A stretch of 64,000 nt of DNA, taken from contig NZ_JAUSTJ010000001.1 of the NCBI RefSeq assembly GCF_030812785.1, forward strand, positions 1,054,001 to 1,118,000, written 5' to 3'. This DNA is from Sphingomonas kyeonggiensis (GTDB lineage Bacteria; Pseudomonadota; Alphaproteobacteria; Sphingomonadales; Sphingomonadaceae). Both the position numbers and the translations under genes were made by a program. The stretch's first letter is position 1. Each line of letters opens with the position of its first letter. Of the stretch, positions 1 through 11,067 are shown in pieces. Under the pieces are notes generated by a model. The model ran no database searches. It saw nothing but the letters and a program-made list of their open reading frames with translations, and was not told the DNA's origin.

Positions 1-157
1 CGATCGGCTCGCAGCACTTCAGCAATCCGGCGCGACGCTCCATCTCCAGACCGATCCCGAGGCGCGCTACGAGCGGTTCGACGGCATCCTCGCCGTAGTG
101 AAGCGCGCGGGCATCACCCGGCTTGGATTCGTCGGCAATCGTCCGCTGGAGGACTGA
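1..157 (+). CDS. ExbD/TolR-family biopolymer transport protein, C-terminal fragment
   Basis: Partial gene entering from the left edge, read in the frame that ends at TGA 155-157. The visible 51 residues include GILAVVKRAGITRLGFVGN near the end, the closing helix-strand of the ExbD/TolR periplasmic domain. ExbD works with ExbB and TonB in the inner membrane to energise outer-membrane receptors from the proton gradient. The membrane helix with its essential Asp lies outside the window, so ExbD and TolR cannot be told apart here. It is followed closely by an MliC-like lipoprotein gene that seems to have its own promoter. Confidence 0.75.
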   Translation, partial: DRLAALQQSGATLHLQTDPEARYERFDGILAVVKRAGITRLGFVGNRPLED

Positions 158-158
158 C

Positions 159-184
159 GGAACAGGCGCATCCGGCTAGACGTT
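159..184 (+). promoter_or_regulatory. EcfG-type (general stress response) promoter candidate
   Basis: GGAAC at 159-163 and CGTT at 181-184 are separated by exactly 17 bases, matching the alphaproteobacterial EcfG promoter GGAAC-N16/17-CGTT without mismatch. It starts just after the stop codon of the upstream gene and would place transcription start about 25 bases before the lipoprotein start at 215. This is a sequence match only; no second copy was found in the other intergenic regions I scanned. Confidence 0.6.
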
Positions 185-214
185 CGTTTCGTTCCCGACG
201 AACAAGGACCCCGG

Positions 215-601
215 ATGCGCCTGACCATCATCGCCCTGCTCGCCCTCGCTGCCTGCTCCAGCCAGCCGCCTGCGGCCAATACCAGCAACATCGTGCAGAG
301 CGAGGAGACCAACATCACCGCCGACGCCTCGCCGGCGCCGCTCGACAAGGCGCCGATCGCCAAGGACAGCGAGGTCCGCTTCCGCTGCATGGACGGGGTG
401 CGGATCGTGGCGCGCTTCGATGCGGACAAGGGGACGGCCACGCTCACCCGCGCCGGCCGGACGATCCGGCTGAAGCAGGAGCGCATGGCCTCGGGCATCC
501 GCTATTCGGACGGGGGCACGGTCTTCCAGGGCAAGGGCGACGACATGTCGTTCGAAGCGTCCGGCCAGCCGCCGATCGCCTGCACGGCGATCCGCCGCTG
601 A
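215..601 (+). CDS. MliC-like lipoprotein (putative c-type lysozyme inhibitor)
   Basis: 128 residues. The N-terminus is a lipoprotein signal with lipobox LAAC, giving a lipidated Cys at about residue 14, then a Pro/Asn/Thr-rich linker. From about residue 50 the order VRFRCMDG, SGIRYSDGG, FQGKGDDMSF and IACTAI follows the MliC fold: an eight-stranded barrel with a first and last Cys able to form a disulfide and an SG-x-x-Y inhibitor loop. MliC proteins sit in the periplasm or outer membrane and block c-type lysozymes. AAGGA lies 7 bases before the ATG. The EcfG-like promoter upstream suggests stress control. Family call is by motif; lysozyme inhibition is inferred. Confidence 0.75.
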   Translation: MRLTIIALLALAACSSQPPAANTSNIVQSEETNITADASPAPLDKAPIAKDSEVRFRCMDGVRIVARFDADKGTATLTRAGRTIRLKQERMASGIRYSDGGTVFQGKGDDMSFEASGQPPIACTAIRR

Positions 602-617
602 GTTTCGGCACCCCGGC

Positions 618-821
618 CTAACCCCCGGCGAAGTTCCTCAGCACCGCGAGGTCGCCATCGCTGATATTGGCGCCGGTTGCGTCCTCGAGCGCGGCCGCCG
701 CCTGGTGGCTTTCCTTGTCGCCGAAGCCGATGAAGGTGACGGCGGTGAAGATCACGCCGGCCGCCCAGAACAGGGCGGCCCAGCGGCTGCGGAAGATCCG
801 GGAGGGGCGGCGCGGGATCAT
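618..821 (-). CDS. small single-pass membrane protein of unknown function
   Basis: 67 residues from ATG at 821 (a GTG at 842 would add seven). A basic N-terminus (RRPSRIFRSR) is followed by one hydrophobic helix at about residues 14-32 and a short acidic C-terminal tail. The shape suggests an inner-membrane protein with a basic cytoplasmic end. It is convergent with the MliC-like gene (16 bases apart) and divergent from the thioesterase gene. I do not recognise a family. It is kept because frame, orientation and the helix look real, but it is short and could be spurious. Confidence 0.5.
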   Translation of the reverse strand: MIPRRPSRIFRSRWAALFWAAGVIFTAVTFIGFGDKESHQAAAALEDATGANISDGDLAVLRNFAGG

Positions 822-886
822 CGTGCCGGGATAAGCCGACACGATGAAGGCTGCGCTTCCGGACGTGGTTAAGCTAGAAGGCGCGC

Positions 887-1279
887 ATGGCCAGCTACAC
901 CGCCACCATCACCGCCGGGCCCGAAGACATCGACGAGCTCGGCCATGTCAACAATGCCGTCTGGGTGAAGTGGATCCAGGACGTTGCGGTGGCGCATTGG
1001 TACGCCGTCGCGGCGCCGGAGCATAGCGACGCCTATATGTGGGTCGTGACCCGGCACGAGATCGATTATCGCGGCAACGTCACCGAAGGCGAGACGGTGG
1101 TCGCCGAAACCTGGGTCCCCGAGCCCCCGCGCGGCGCACGTTTCGACCGGCACATGAAGTTCACCGGCGCGGACGGCAAGGTGCGGGTCGAGGCCAAGAC
1201 CACCTGGGCGATCATCGACCGGGCGAGCGGCCGGCTGATCCGCGTGCCGGCGGAGGTGGCGGCGCCGTTTCTCCAATAG
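887..1279 (+). CDS. acyl-CoA thioesterase, 4HBT/YbgC hotdog family
   Basis: 130 residues, the usual length of a single hotdog domain. The motif DELGHVNNAVWVKWIQD at about residues 15-31 is the 4-hydroxybenzoyl-CoA thioesterase signature; the catalytic acidic residue in this family is an Asp close to a G-HVNN motif. Later strands (DYRGNVTEGETV, AKTTWAIIDR) fit the fold. It probably hydrolyses short or aromatic acyl-CoA in the cytosol; the substrate cannot be read from sequence. A GAAGG lies just before the ATG. A 27-nt-arm inverted repeat follows immediately and separates it from convergent ppc. Confidence 0.85.
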   Translation: MASYTATITAGPEDIDELGHVNNAVWVKWIQDVAVAHWYAVAAPEHSDAYMWVVTRHEIDYRGNVTEGETVVAETWVPEPPRGARFDRHMKFTGADGKVRVEAKTTWAIIDRASGRLIRVPAEVAAPFLQ

Positions 1280-1280
1280 C

Positions 1281-1362
1281 CGTCATCCCGGCGAAAGCCG
1301 GGATCTCAGGCAATGGCGCGGGACAAGAGCCGCACGAGATCCCGGCTTTCGCCGGGATGACG
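1281..1362. repeat. REP-like inverted repeat, GTCATCCCGGCGAAAGCCGG family
   Basis: Two perfectly complementary 27-nt arms (1281-1307 and 1336-1362) flank a 28-nt spacer. Each arm is itself a small hairpin (CCCGGC-GAAA-GCCGGG). The same arm pair recurs at 51863-51938. It lies between convergent genes and may act as a bidirectional terminator. Confidence 0.85.
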
Positions 1363-1365
1363 ATT

Positions 1366-4038
<2,673 letters not shown>

Positions 4039-4133
4039 GAGGCGCGTTGCTGCACTGCGAAATGTTACGAGGTCAACGCGAAAGCGCTTGGGGCCGTGTT
4101 TAGTTTCGCTTGTCGTCGCAAAGGTCTGAGGAA

Positions 4134-5144
4134 TCAGCGTGCAAAGACGCTGGCATCCTCCATCCAGTCGGCCACGCCCGGATCGTTCTCGATCAATGCG
4201 TCGGGATCCTGGGTCGGCGGGGCGAGATCGGGGCCGAGGCCGAGCGAATCGGGAATCACCACCATGGTGGTGCCGGGCCCGACCACTTCGGCCAGCGCGC
4301 GGCGGAACGGATCGCTGCCCTGGAAGCGGCCGGCATCGGGCGCCGCATAGCTGGCGGTGGCGCCGATCTGGCCCGGCAGGGTCATGCGCTGCCAGCGATA
4401 GTCGCCGCCCGTCACGTCCTGTAGCACATAGGCTTGGGTGCGCTCGATCACCCCGTCGAACGCCACCGGCGCCGATCCGATCTCCACGCCGTTGCGCAGC
4501 ACCACCATCCGCCGGTCAGCGCCGCTGACCACGATCGAGACCGGGCCCGAACGCGACAGCTCGGGGCGCCATACCGCCGGGCCGGCGGGGAAGGCGGGGC
4601 TGGTCGGCTTGGGACCCACGCGCAGCGCCGGCGCCTGGTTGGTGACGATCACGGTCATGCCCAGGTCGGTCTCGTCGAACAGTAGCCGGGCGAATTCGTG
4701 CGGCAGGCGGATGCAGCCATGCGAGGCCGGATAGCCGGGCAGGCTCCCGGCGTGCAGCGCGATGCCGTACCAGGTCAGCCGCTGCATGAACGGCATCGGC
4801 GCGTTCGAATATTTGCTCGAGCGGTGCCACTTCGCCTTTTGCAGGATGGTGAACACGCCGGTCGGCGTGCGGTGCCCCGCCTTGCCGGTCGACACGGTGG
4901 AGACCGCGATCGGCACGCCGTTGCGATAGGCGACGACGCGCTGGGTGGCGATGTTGACCACCACCAGCATTGGCCCGCGCGGCGCGATCTCGGGCACCCA
5001 GATATATTGGCCGGGCTTCAGCCGCGCGACCGAGTCCATGACGGTGCCGGTGTTGATCGGCTGCATCTGCGCGGTACCCGCAGTCGCCAGCAACCCGCAG
5101 GCGGCGGCAAGCACAAGCGCGCGGATTCGCGTCGATCGGAACAA
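4134..5144 (-). CDS. L,D-transpeptidase (YkuD domain) family protein
   Basis: 336 residues. A signal peptide (about residues 1-26) precedes a YkuD domain with the active-site signature SHGCIRLP; His131, His142, Cys144 and Arg146 are in place. L,D-transpeptidases form 3-3 peptidoglycan crosslinks or attach proteins to peptidoglycan in the periplasm. The C-terminal half (about 200-336) has a second less conserved region with IVVSGADRRMVV, resembling a repeated YkuD-type strand set without the Cys motif. The only start giving a complete signal peptide is TTG at 5144, preceded by GGGGTGA, so an unusual start codon is inferred. Confidence 0.9.
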   Translation of the reverse strand: MFRSTRIRALVLAAACGLLATAGTAQMQPINTGTVMDSVARLKPGQYIWVPEIAPRGPMLVVVNIATQRVVAYRNGVPIAVSTVSTGKAGHRTPTGVFTILQKAKWHRSSKYSNAPMPFMQRLTWYGIALHAGSLPGYPASHGCIRLPHEFARLLFDETDLGMTVIVTNQAPALRVGPKPTSPAFPAGPAVWRPELSRSGPVSIVVSGADRRMVVLRNGVEIGSAPVAFDGVIERTQAYVLQDVTGGDYRWQRMTLPGQIGATASYAAPDAGRFQGSDPFRRALAEVVGPGTTMVVIPDSLGLGPDLAPPTQDPDALIENDPGVADWMEDASVFAR

Positions 5145-5241
5145 GATTCACCCCGGAACTGACGTCATGACACCCTATCAGCGCGGAGCCGTAACGGAAA
5201 CGGGCGGTTGCAGGAAAGCTGTTAGTCCCTAGCTTGGGCGC

Positions 5242-6090
5242 ATGAGTCCCGCCGACGGCATCGCGAAACGGCTCCGCGGAGCGCTGATCGGCCAGGTGCG
5301 CGCGGTGTTCAACGACCAGGCCCGCGGCGAGAAGCCGGTCCAGCGCAAGCCGGACGAGAGCCTGTTCGGCCCGGAATCGGTGGTGTGGCGGGTGCACGGC
5401 GACGTCACCACGATGATGGTCGGCGGAGTGACCGCGCTGCTCCTCCAGATGCTCCACCCCGCGGTGCTGGCGGGCGTGTGGGACCATTCTACCTTCCGCG
5501 GCGACATGCTCGGGCGATTGCGCCGCACCGCGCGCTTCATCGCGGTGACCACCTATGGCTCGGCTGCCGAGGCCGAGGCGATGATCGACAAGGTGCGCGA
5601 CGTGCACACCCGGGTGAAAGGCGTGTTGCCGGATGGCACGCCCTATGCCGCCGACGATCCGCATCTTCTCGCCTGGGTGCATGTCACCGAGGCGGTGAGC
5701 TTCCTCGACGCCTGGATCCGCTATGCCGAGCCGGACATGTCGCGCGCGGATCAGGACAGCTATTTCGCCGATTTCGCCCGCATCGCCGAGGCATTGGGCA
5801 CGGTGGACGTGCCGCGCAGCCGGGCCGAGGCGGAGGCGCTGATCGCGCGGATGCGTCCCGAACTGGTGGTCGATGCGCGCACCCGCGAAGTCGCGCGGAT
5901 GGTGCTCGACCAGCCGGCGCCAAGCGTTGCGGTGAGGCCCTTCCAGGCGCTCACCTTCGGCGCGGCGGTCGATCTTCTGCCCGGCTGGGCGCGAACGATG
6001 CACGGGCTTTCGGGCGCCGGGCTGGCCACGCCAGCGGTGCGCCTCGGCACGCGCGGCGTCGCCAACACGCTGCGCTGGGCGTTTCGTTAG
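5242..6090 (+). CDS. MpaB-type oxygenase (DUF2236) family protein
   Basis: 282 residues. The stretch GDVTTMMVGGVTALLLQM followed by LHPAVLAGVWDHSTF, and later HLLAWVHVTEAVSFLDAW, are hallmarks of the DUF2236 family that includes fungal MpaB and the latex-clearing protein Lcp, some members of which bind b-type heme. The substrate is unknown; bacterial homologues are often annotated only as oxygenase MpaB family. No signal peptide, so probably cytoplasmic or peripheral. Its TAG overlaps the TAA of convergent RlpA-like gene by three bases (6087-6089). Confidence 0.85.
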   Translation: MSPADGIAKRLRGALIGQVRAVFNDQARGEKPVQRKPDESLFGPESVVWRVHGDVTTMMVGGVTALLLQMLHPAVLAGVWDHSTFRGDMLGRLRRTARFIAVTTYGSAAEAEAMIDKVRDVHTRVKGVLPDGTPYAADDPHLLAWVHVTEAVSFLDAWIRYAEPDMSRADQDSYFADFARIAEALGTVDVPRSRAEAEALIARMRPELVVDARTREVARMVLDQPAPSVAVRPFQALTFGAAVDLLPGWARTMHGLSGAGLATPAVRLGTRGVANTLRWAFR

Positions 6091-6524
6091 TCTTCGCTGG
6101 TCTCTGCGCCAGTCGCAGGCGCTTCTTCGTCCTCCGCCAGCGCGATCGAGACGGTGCCCCGGCCCCGGCGGGCAAGCCCGATTTCCTTCGCTGCGGCGCG
6201 GGAGATGTCGATCAGCCGGCCCTTGCCCCAGGGGCCGCGGTCATTGATCCGCACGACCACGCTGCGCCCGGTCTCGACATCGGTGACGCGCACGCGGGTG
6301 CCGAAGGGCAGGCTGCGGTGCGCGGCGGTGAAGTCGCTGGGGTCATAGGCTTCGCCGCTGGCGGTGCGCTTGCCGGCGAAACGGTCGGCATAATAGCTGG
6401 CTTCGCCCGTGGCGATCGCGGCTTCGGGCGCCAGGCCGGGCGCGTTGGCATGGGAGATCGCGCAGGACGACAGCAGCATCGCCGCAATGGCGAATGCCAT
6501 CCCCCGTTCGAACCTTGCCCCCAT
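6087..6524 (-). CDS. RlpA-like lipoprotein (septal ring lytic transglycosylase family)
   Basis: 145 residues. Start MGARFERG at 6524 gives a lipoprotein signal with lipobox LLSSC. The DPBB domain follows: GEASYYADRFAGKRTASGE, FTAAHRSLPFGTRVRV, and VVRINDRGPWGKGRLIDIS with the catalytic-type Asp/His region, all typical of RlpA. RlpA cleaves peptidoglycan lacking stem peptides at division septa. No SPOR domain is present, so septal targeting is not assured. An in-frame ATG at 6608 would extend the protein but destroys a sensible signal peptide. A second ATG at 6500 is also possible. Confidence 0.88.
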   Translation of the reverse strand: MGARFERGMAFAIAAMLLSSCAISHANAPGLAPEAAIATGEASYYADRFAGKRTASGEAYDPSDFTAAHRSLPFGTRVRVTDVETGRSVVVRINDRGPWGKGRLIDISRAAAKEIGLARRGRGTVSIALAEDEEAPATGAETSED

Positions 6525-6649
6525 TACCCACGCCTTGATGTTGTCCCCGGCGCGGGCCTGCCGCCGATCGGTGAACAAATCCACACCGGCAGGCGGATAG
6601 TGCGTCATGTCGTGGCGGTGCGGCGACGAGCCGCACCGCCGGGGTGCGC

Positions 6650-7444
6650 TCAGGCCGCGTCGAAGGCGAGCGTATAGGTATAGCTGCGATAGGGAGTCGC
6701 CGATCCCGCCGGCGCCTCGGTACGGTGGCGGACGAGGATCAGGTAGACGCCGGCATCGCTCGGGTGCAGCGCGAAATTGCCCTGCGCGTCGGACTTGACC
6801 GTGCCGACGATCTTCTTGCCGTCGTAATTGCCGGTGGCGCGGAACAGGGTGACTTCGGTGTCCGCCAGCGGCTTGCCGTCGAAGAGCAGCCTGAACTTCG
6901 CGTCGCTGCCCGCGCTGATCTCGCCCGGATGGGTGATCGCCTGCACTTCCAGCGCGGTGCCGATCGGCCTGAGCGCGCCGCTGCTCGCCGCACCCCGCGT
7001 GACATAGGCCTCGGCCAGCGTGGTGCTCTGCACCGCCACTTCGCGGGAACCGGCGGGCGGCGCGCCGTCCTCGCCGGCGATGATCCACTTGCCGCCGACC
7101 CAATACATCTTGCCCATCCGCCCGAGCCGCTGGCCGCTGGTCAGGCGATAAGTGCCCTCGGCCGACAGGTCCGCCTCGAAGATGGTCAGGTCGCGCAGAT
7201 AGGTCGGCTTGCCGACTTCGCCGCGGGTGCCGTCGGGCTTGATGAAGTGGAAGGGCGCGTCCTTCATCCCGATCTCGGGCACGAACGCATCCTCGCCGAA
7301 CGCCGAGGTGACGGTGACGTGATCGCCCTTGCCTACGTCGAACAGGGTGGGGAGGAGGTAGGGCATGTGCGCCTGGGCAGTGCTGCCCAGCGCCAGCGCC
7401 AGCGCGGCAAGCGCGCCCGACGGGATCAGTTTCGGAAATCGCAT
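6650..7444 (-). CDS. DUF4198 periplasmic protein, possibly metal-uptake associated
   Basis: 264 residues from ATG 7444. A Sec signal peptide ends near AQAHMPYLLPT; the mature protein starts with His, as in DUF4198 proteins, often found near TonB-dependent receptors and sometimes described as cobalt/nickel-uptake periplasmic components. Two beta-rich parts follow: an N-terminal part and a C-terminal CNA/carboxypeptidase-like sandwich (LLFDGKPLADTEVTLFRA ... GNFALHPSDAGVYL). No receptor gene is in the window. A perfect 8-7-8 palindrome 34 bases upstream looks like a Fur-type operator, so iron control is inferred. Substrate is unknown. Confidence 0.8.
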   Translation of the reverse strand: MRFPKLIPSGALAALALALGSTAQAHMPYLLPTLFDVGKGDHVTVTSAFGEDAFVPEIGMKDAPFHFIKPDGTRGEVGKPTYLRDLTIFEADLSAEGTYRLTSGQRLGRMGKMYWVGGKWIIAGEDGAPPAGSREVAVQSTTLAEAYVTRGAASSGALRPIGTALEVQAITHPGEISAGSDAKFRLLFDGKPLADTEVTLFRATGNYDGKKIVGTVKSDAQGNFALHPSDAGVYLILVRHRTEAPAGSATPYRSYTYTLAFDAA

Positions 7445-7477
7445 GATCGGCCCCCATGAAGCATTGAGGATCAATTA

Positions 7478-7500
7478 TTGCGATTCACTATCAATCGCAA
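7478..7500. promoter_or_regulatory. Fur-type operator candidate
   Basis: TTGCGATT-N7-AATCGCAA is a perfect inverted repeat, 33 bases upstream of the DUF4198 start codon. Its A/T-rich centre and half-site resemble the Fur-box class seen before alphaproteobacterial iron genes. The match is to shape and partial consensus, not an exact known site. The rest of 7501-7731 holds nothing I recognise except the ribosome-binding site of the next gene. Confidence 0.5.
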
Positions 7501-7731
7501 GTCTTGCATCGATCCATCGCGGCTTTGATTTGGACGGCCTGCGGCCATCCAATAGCCAGCGACCGAACCTGGCCTCCATCCGGGTGAAGGCCGGCGAGCA
7601 TGACGCGCGAGTTGCGGGCCGGGCTTCTTGCGGGAGCCGGCAGGCGCGATTGGAAGAGTTGCCCACTCATCGTCTCCTCCTTGACGAGAGGCCGCATCCG
7701 CAGGTCAACTCGCCGCTCGGGGGAGGGGGCA

Positions 7732-10563
7732 ATGCAAACCGAGTCGCTGCGGCAGGTTTCGACTGAGGGCGCACAACGCCGCGACATCACCATATTGTTT
7801 GCCGACCTTGCGGGATCCACCGAACTGGCTCGGTCGATGGATCCGGAAGCCTCCCACCGGTTGCTGAGCGCGTTCCTCGAACATTGTGCTGCGTGCGTCT
7901 CCAGCGCCGGGGGCCATGTCGCGCGCTTCATGGGAGATGGCGTGCTCGCCTATTTCGGCTTTCCGCAGGTCCGCGAAGACGATGCGGAGCGCGCCGTCTC
8001 GGCGGCGCTGGCGATACGGGATGGTTGTCCGCAATTGGGGGCCGCCCTGCTTGCGCGTTCGGGGATCGCAAGTGGCAGCGTGATATTGGGGGCAGCGATC
8101 GGGTCCGAGGAGGCTCGGGAGGTACCCGTATTCGGTGATGTCGCCAATCTTGCGTCGCGTCTCCAGGCCGCGGCCCAGCCAGGCCATATCCTTGTGGCCT
8201 CCGGCGTGGCCGAGCGTGCAGGGGCGCGCTTCCTCTTCCGGCAATCGCCGCCTCTCGTCCTGAAGGGCTTTCCTGAGTTCGGCCATGGTTGGGAGGTACT
8301 GGGACGCAGAAGTTTCGGTAGCCATGCTGGCGGCAGTCGCCCGCAGGAGGGCCTGATCGTCGGGCGGGCAGGCGAGCGGGACCGGCTCATCGCCGCATGG
8401 CGAGCAGCCCGTGAAGGCCATGGCGGGGCGTTCCTGATCGAGGGGCAGGCTGGAGTAGGCAAGACGCGGTTGGTGGAGGAACTTGCGAGACACCTCCCTC
8501 CCAGCGCCCCTGCCTACAGGGTCGCGGCGGACTCGTTGCGAACGCAGACCCCGCTCGATCTGATCTCGCGCCTCCTCGATCAGTTCGCGCCTTGTCCTGC
8601 TGTCGACAAGGGCCTGCGGTATTCGGACGCGGAAGGCGATGAGGCAGCGCAGGGCGATATGATAGCACGAGCCGTGGTCGACGCGATTGGCGAGCCTGCG
8701 ATCCTCATTGTGGAGGATCTGCACTGGGCTGACCCCCCGTCGCGCGAGGTGCTCGGCGCAATGGCCGCCGAAGCCGTTGGTCGGCCAGTCCTGATCCTGG
8801 CTACCGCTCGTCCGGAATCAGGAGGGGAGCCTCAGGCGCTCGGGAAGAACTGGCAGCGCATCTCTCTGGCGCCGCTCGATCGGACCCAGACGGCCGAACT
8901 CGTTGGCGGGCTGGCCGGTCCGGCCTTGTCCGAACGTGACTTGCGACATGTCATTGACCGGTCCGGAGGGATTCCGCTTTTCGCGCGCGAGCTGGTGCGG
9001 CTTCTGTCCGACGGCGGGCACGGATCGAGCATTCGTGCGGTCCCGGAAAACCTGACCGGCCTTCTGCTGGCCCGGTTGACGGCCTTGGGACCCGCGATGG
9101 CCCTGGCCCAATGCGCTGCCGTCCTAGGTGTCGAGGCGCCTGTTTCCACGCTCTCCGCGCTCGCCAGGCGCCAAGGCGTCGACTTGGCCTCTGGCTTGGA
9201 GGCGCTTGCACGCGAAGGTGTTGCGATGGTCTCAGGAACGCCGCCTATATTGCGTTTCGCCCATGCACTATTTCGCGAGGCGGCGCTGGAAACGCTGCTG
9301 AGCGATGACAGGCGGATGCTTCACCGGGATGCGGCCGAGGTCCTTGAGGATGGTGCCGATGGTGTCCCGGATGCCGTGGTTGCGGAGTTGTGGGAAAGGG
9401 CGGGAGACGCGGAAAGGGCGCTTCTGGCACTGGATCGTGCAGTCGCCGGAGCGCGCGGGCGACGTGCATGGCTGGAGGTTCGCATCCTGACGGAACGGAG
9501 CCTTGCGCTCCTACGCCAGCTCCCCCAGGAACGTCAGGGCGTTCGGCGCGAACTGGAGATGCGGAACCTGCTCGCCGAGGCGCTCCAGATCACCACAGGC
9601 TATTCTTCGCCCCAGACGCGTGCCGCTGCCGCGGAGGCGCAGCGGACTGCCAGACGAGCCGGCGAGATCTATCAGTCGATGCTGGGCGTGGCGGGGCAAT
9701 GGATGGTCGCCTCGAGCGCGGGCGACTACAAGAAGGCCCAGGCGATTGCGGCCGAGAGCATGTCGGTCGCGCGCCTTCACGGCGGCGCGGACGCGCTCGC
9801 CGCCGGGCACATGATAGACATGACGACACGCTACCGCGTGGGGGATCTGGTCGGCGCGGAAGCCAGCTTTGTCTCCGGACAGAGCTTCTTCGATGCCGAA
9901 CTCTTCGTGTCGCGGGCCGGTGCGATTCCTCAGACCTTCGGAAATGCAGCCCTGGTCGCGGTGCTCCTTGGCGACAGTGTCTCGGCGAGAAGGCGCTGCG
10001 CCCATGCTCTACGGGCATCCCGACGTCAGTCCGGTCCGTACGATCGGTGTTTCGCTGCCTATATGGTGGCGATGGTCGAGATCCTGCTCGGCGCCGACCG
10101 GCGCGCAGCGGGGCTTGGCGAAACTGCGTTGCGCCTGGCCGGCGCACTCGGCTTTCCGCAGTTCGCAGCAACCGCCCGGATCGCCCTCGGTCGGGCACGC
10201 GCCGGTTGCGGTGATGTGGCATCCGGCATGCACTTGCTGCGCGAAGGGCTGCAGGCGATGGCGGAGACGCATGCGCGCAATGCCCAGACACTCTATTTCA
10301 CCTGGTTCGCCGAAGCGGCATTGTCGGGCGGAGATTCCCTGGCCGCGATCGAGGCCACTCGCTCGGCGCTCGAGATCAATCCGGACGAACTGTTCTATCG
10401 CCCCGAGACGCTGCGTATCCGTGCGCTTGCCTTGCTTGGGCAGGGTCTGAAGGCGGAAGCACGGGACGCGTCGGAGGAGGGATTGGCACTCGCCCGCGCG
10501 ATGCAGGCGCCTTGGTTCCTCGACCGGATGCGGCCGCTTGTCGGGCGTCTCGGCCTCGAGTGA
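7732..10563 (+). CDS. class III adenylate/guanylate cyclase with AAA ATPase and TPR-like region
   Basis: 943 residues. Start at 7732 is preceded by GGGGGAGGGGG; an upstream in-frame ATG at 7600 lacks such a site. Residues about 15-190 form a class III cyclase domain: metal Asp25 in ILFADLAGST, Asp69 in ARFMGDG, and Asn139/Arg143 in FGDVANLASR for transition-state binding. Residues about 205-450 are a signalling ATPase with Walker A GQAGVGKTR (about 238-246) and Walker B LIVEDLHWAD. The remaining ~450 residues are alpha-helical, TPR-like. Related multidomain proteins are common but their triggers are unknown. ATP versus GTP cannot be decided. A Crp/Fnr gene with a cyclic-nucleotide motif lies 0.8 kb downstream, a possible receptor. 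Confidence 0.9.
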   Translation: MQTESLRQVSTEGAQRRDITILFADLAGSTELARSMDPEASHRLLSAFLEHCAACVSSAGGHVARFMGDGVLAYFGFPQVREDDAERAVSAALAIRDGCPQLGAALLARSGIASGSVILGAAIGSEEAREVPVFGDVANLASRLQAAAQPGHILVASGVAERAGARFLFRQSPPLVLKGFPEFGHGWEVLGRRSFGSHAGGSRPQEGLIVGRAGERDRLIAAWRAAREGHGGAFLIEGQAGVGKTRLVEELARHLPPSAPAYRVAADSLRTQTPLDLISRLLDQFAPCPAVDKGLRYSDAEGDEAAQGDMIARAVVDAIGEPAILIVEDLHWADPPSREVLGAMAAEAVGRPVLILATARPESGGEPQALGKNWQRISLAPLDRTQTAELVGGLAGPALSERDLRHVIDRSGGIPLFARELVRLLSDGGHGSSIRAVPENLTGLLLARLTALGPAMALAQCAAVLGVEAPVSTLSALARRQGVDLASGLEALAREGVAMVSGTPPILRFAHALFREAALETLLSDDRRMLHRDAAEVLEDGADGVPDAVVAELWERAGDAERALLALDRAVAGARGRRAWLEVRILTERSLALLRQLPQERQGVRRELEMRNLLAEALQITTGYSSPQTRAAAAEAQRTARRAGEIYQSMLGVAGQWMVASSAGDYKKAQAIAAESMSVARLHGGADALAAGHMIDMTTRYRVGDLVGAEASFVSGQSFFDAELFVSRAGAIPQTFGNAALVAVLLGDSVSARRRCAHALRASRRQSGPYDRCFAAYMVAMVEILLGADRRAAGLGETALRLAGALGFPQFAATARIALGRARAGCGDVASGMHLLREGLQAMAETHARNAQTLYFTWFAEAALSGGDSLAAIEATRSALEINPDELFYRPETLRIRALALLGQGLKAEARDASEEGLALARAMQAPWFLDRMRPLVGRLGLE

Positions 10564-11001
10564 TCAGGAAATGCGGACAAGCTCACCTTCCACCACTTCC
10601 ATCGCAATCTGCGTCGTCGGCAATCGACCGGTCCGAACCTGGGTGCCCGCCTTTGAAATCACCCAATAGCGATCCTGCGCGGCTGCCCTGACGAACGAGA
10701 AGTCGCCCGTCAGCGTCTGCGCTTCGTTGGCCGTGGCGTCTTGTTGCACGAATTCGAGACTGGCGGAGCCAATATGGCTAGTCGGGTCCAGTCTGAAATG
10801 CCCAGTCACTGCGAACTGCCAATGAACGGGAGGCTCCGCACCGCCACTTATCCGTACATGGGTCGAATGATGCTGGCCGCTTACTTTCCCCTTTGTAACC
10901 TCCAGCCAGCCGAGCCCGACGAGGAAATTTCCGAGCGTTGCAGTGTCCTGGGCAAATCCGCTGAACTTGTAGGTATAGATTCCATCCGAAATCGTGCTCA
11001 T
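10564..11001 (-). CDS. hypothetical protein, small beta-rich
   Basis: 145 residues from ATG 11001, which has GAAGGGG about nine bases upstream; a longer frame to 11076 has no good site. No signal peptide, no membrane segment. Alternating hydrophobic/polar stretches and aromatic residues (YTYKFSGF, VHWQFAVTGHFRL, YWVISKAGTQVRTGR) suggest a beta-barrel or sandwich of calycin-like size. I do not recognise the family. Its stop codon directly abuts the stop of the convergent cyclase gene, and it is divergent from a second small gene with 66 bases between starts, so the two may share a control region. Confidence 0.7.
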   Translation of the reverse strand: MSTISDGIYTYKFSGFAQDTATLGNFLVGLGWLEVTKGKVSGQHHSTHVRISGGAEPPVHWQFAVTGHFRLDPTSHIGSASLEFVQQDATANEAQTLTGDFSFVRAAAQDRYWVISKAGTQVRTGRLPTTQIAMEVVEGELVRIS

Positions 11002-11067
11002 CGCATTCGCCCCTTCGGTCTCGCTCGTGCTATTCTCGGAAGGCTTCGAGAGCAATGGGGGGATTTG

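Noticed and set aside
1281..1362. Insertion sequence ends
   Set aside because: The inverted repeats lack a transposase or target duplications and recur as short solo elements, so REP-like rather than IS.
4516..6003. Long - strand open frame spanning the L,D-transpeptidase and MpaB-type genes
   Set aside because: It crosses two real genes and is the alternate frame of one and antisense of the other.
6600..6608. Upstream ATG of the RlpA-like gene as start
   Set aside because: It gives a polar N-terminus that would disrupt the lipoprotein signal; ATG 6524 fits better.
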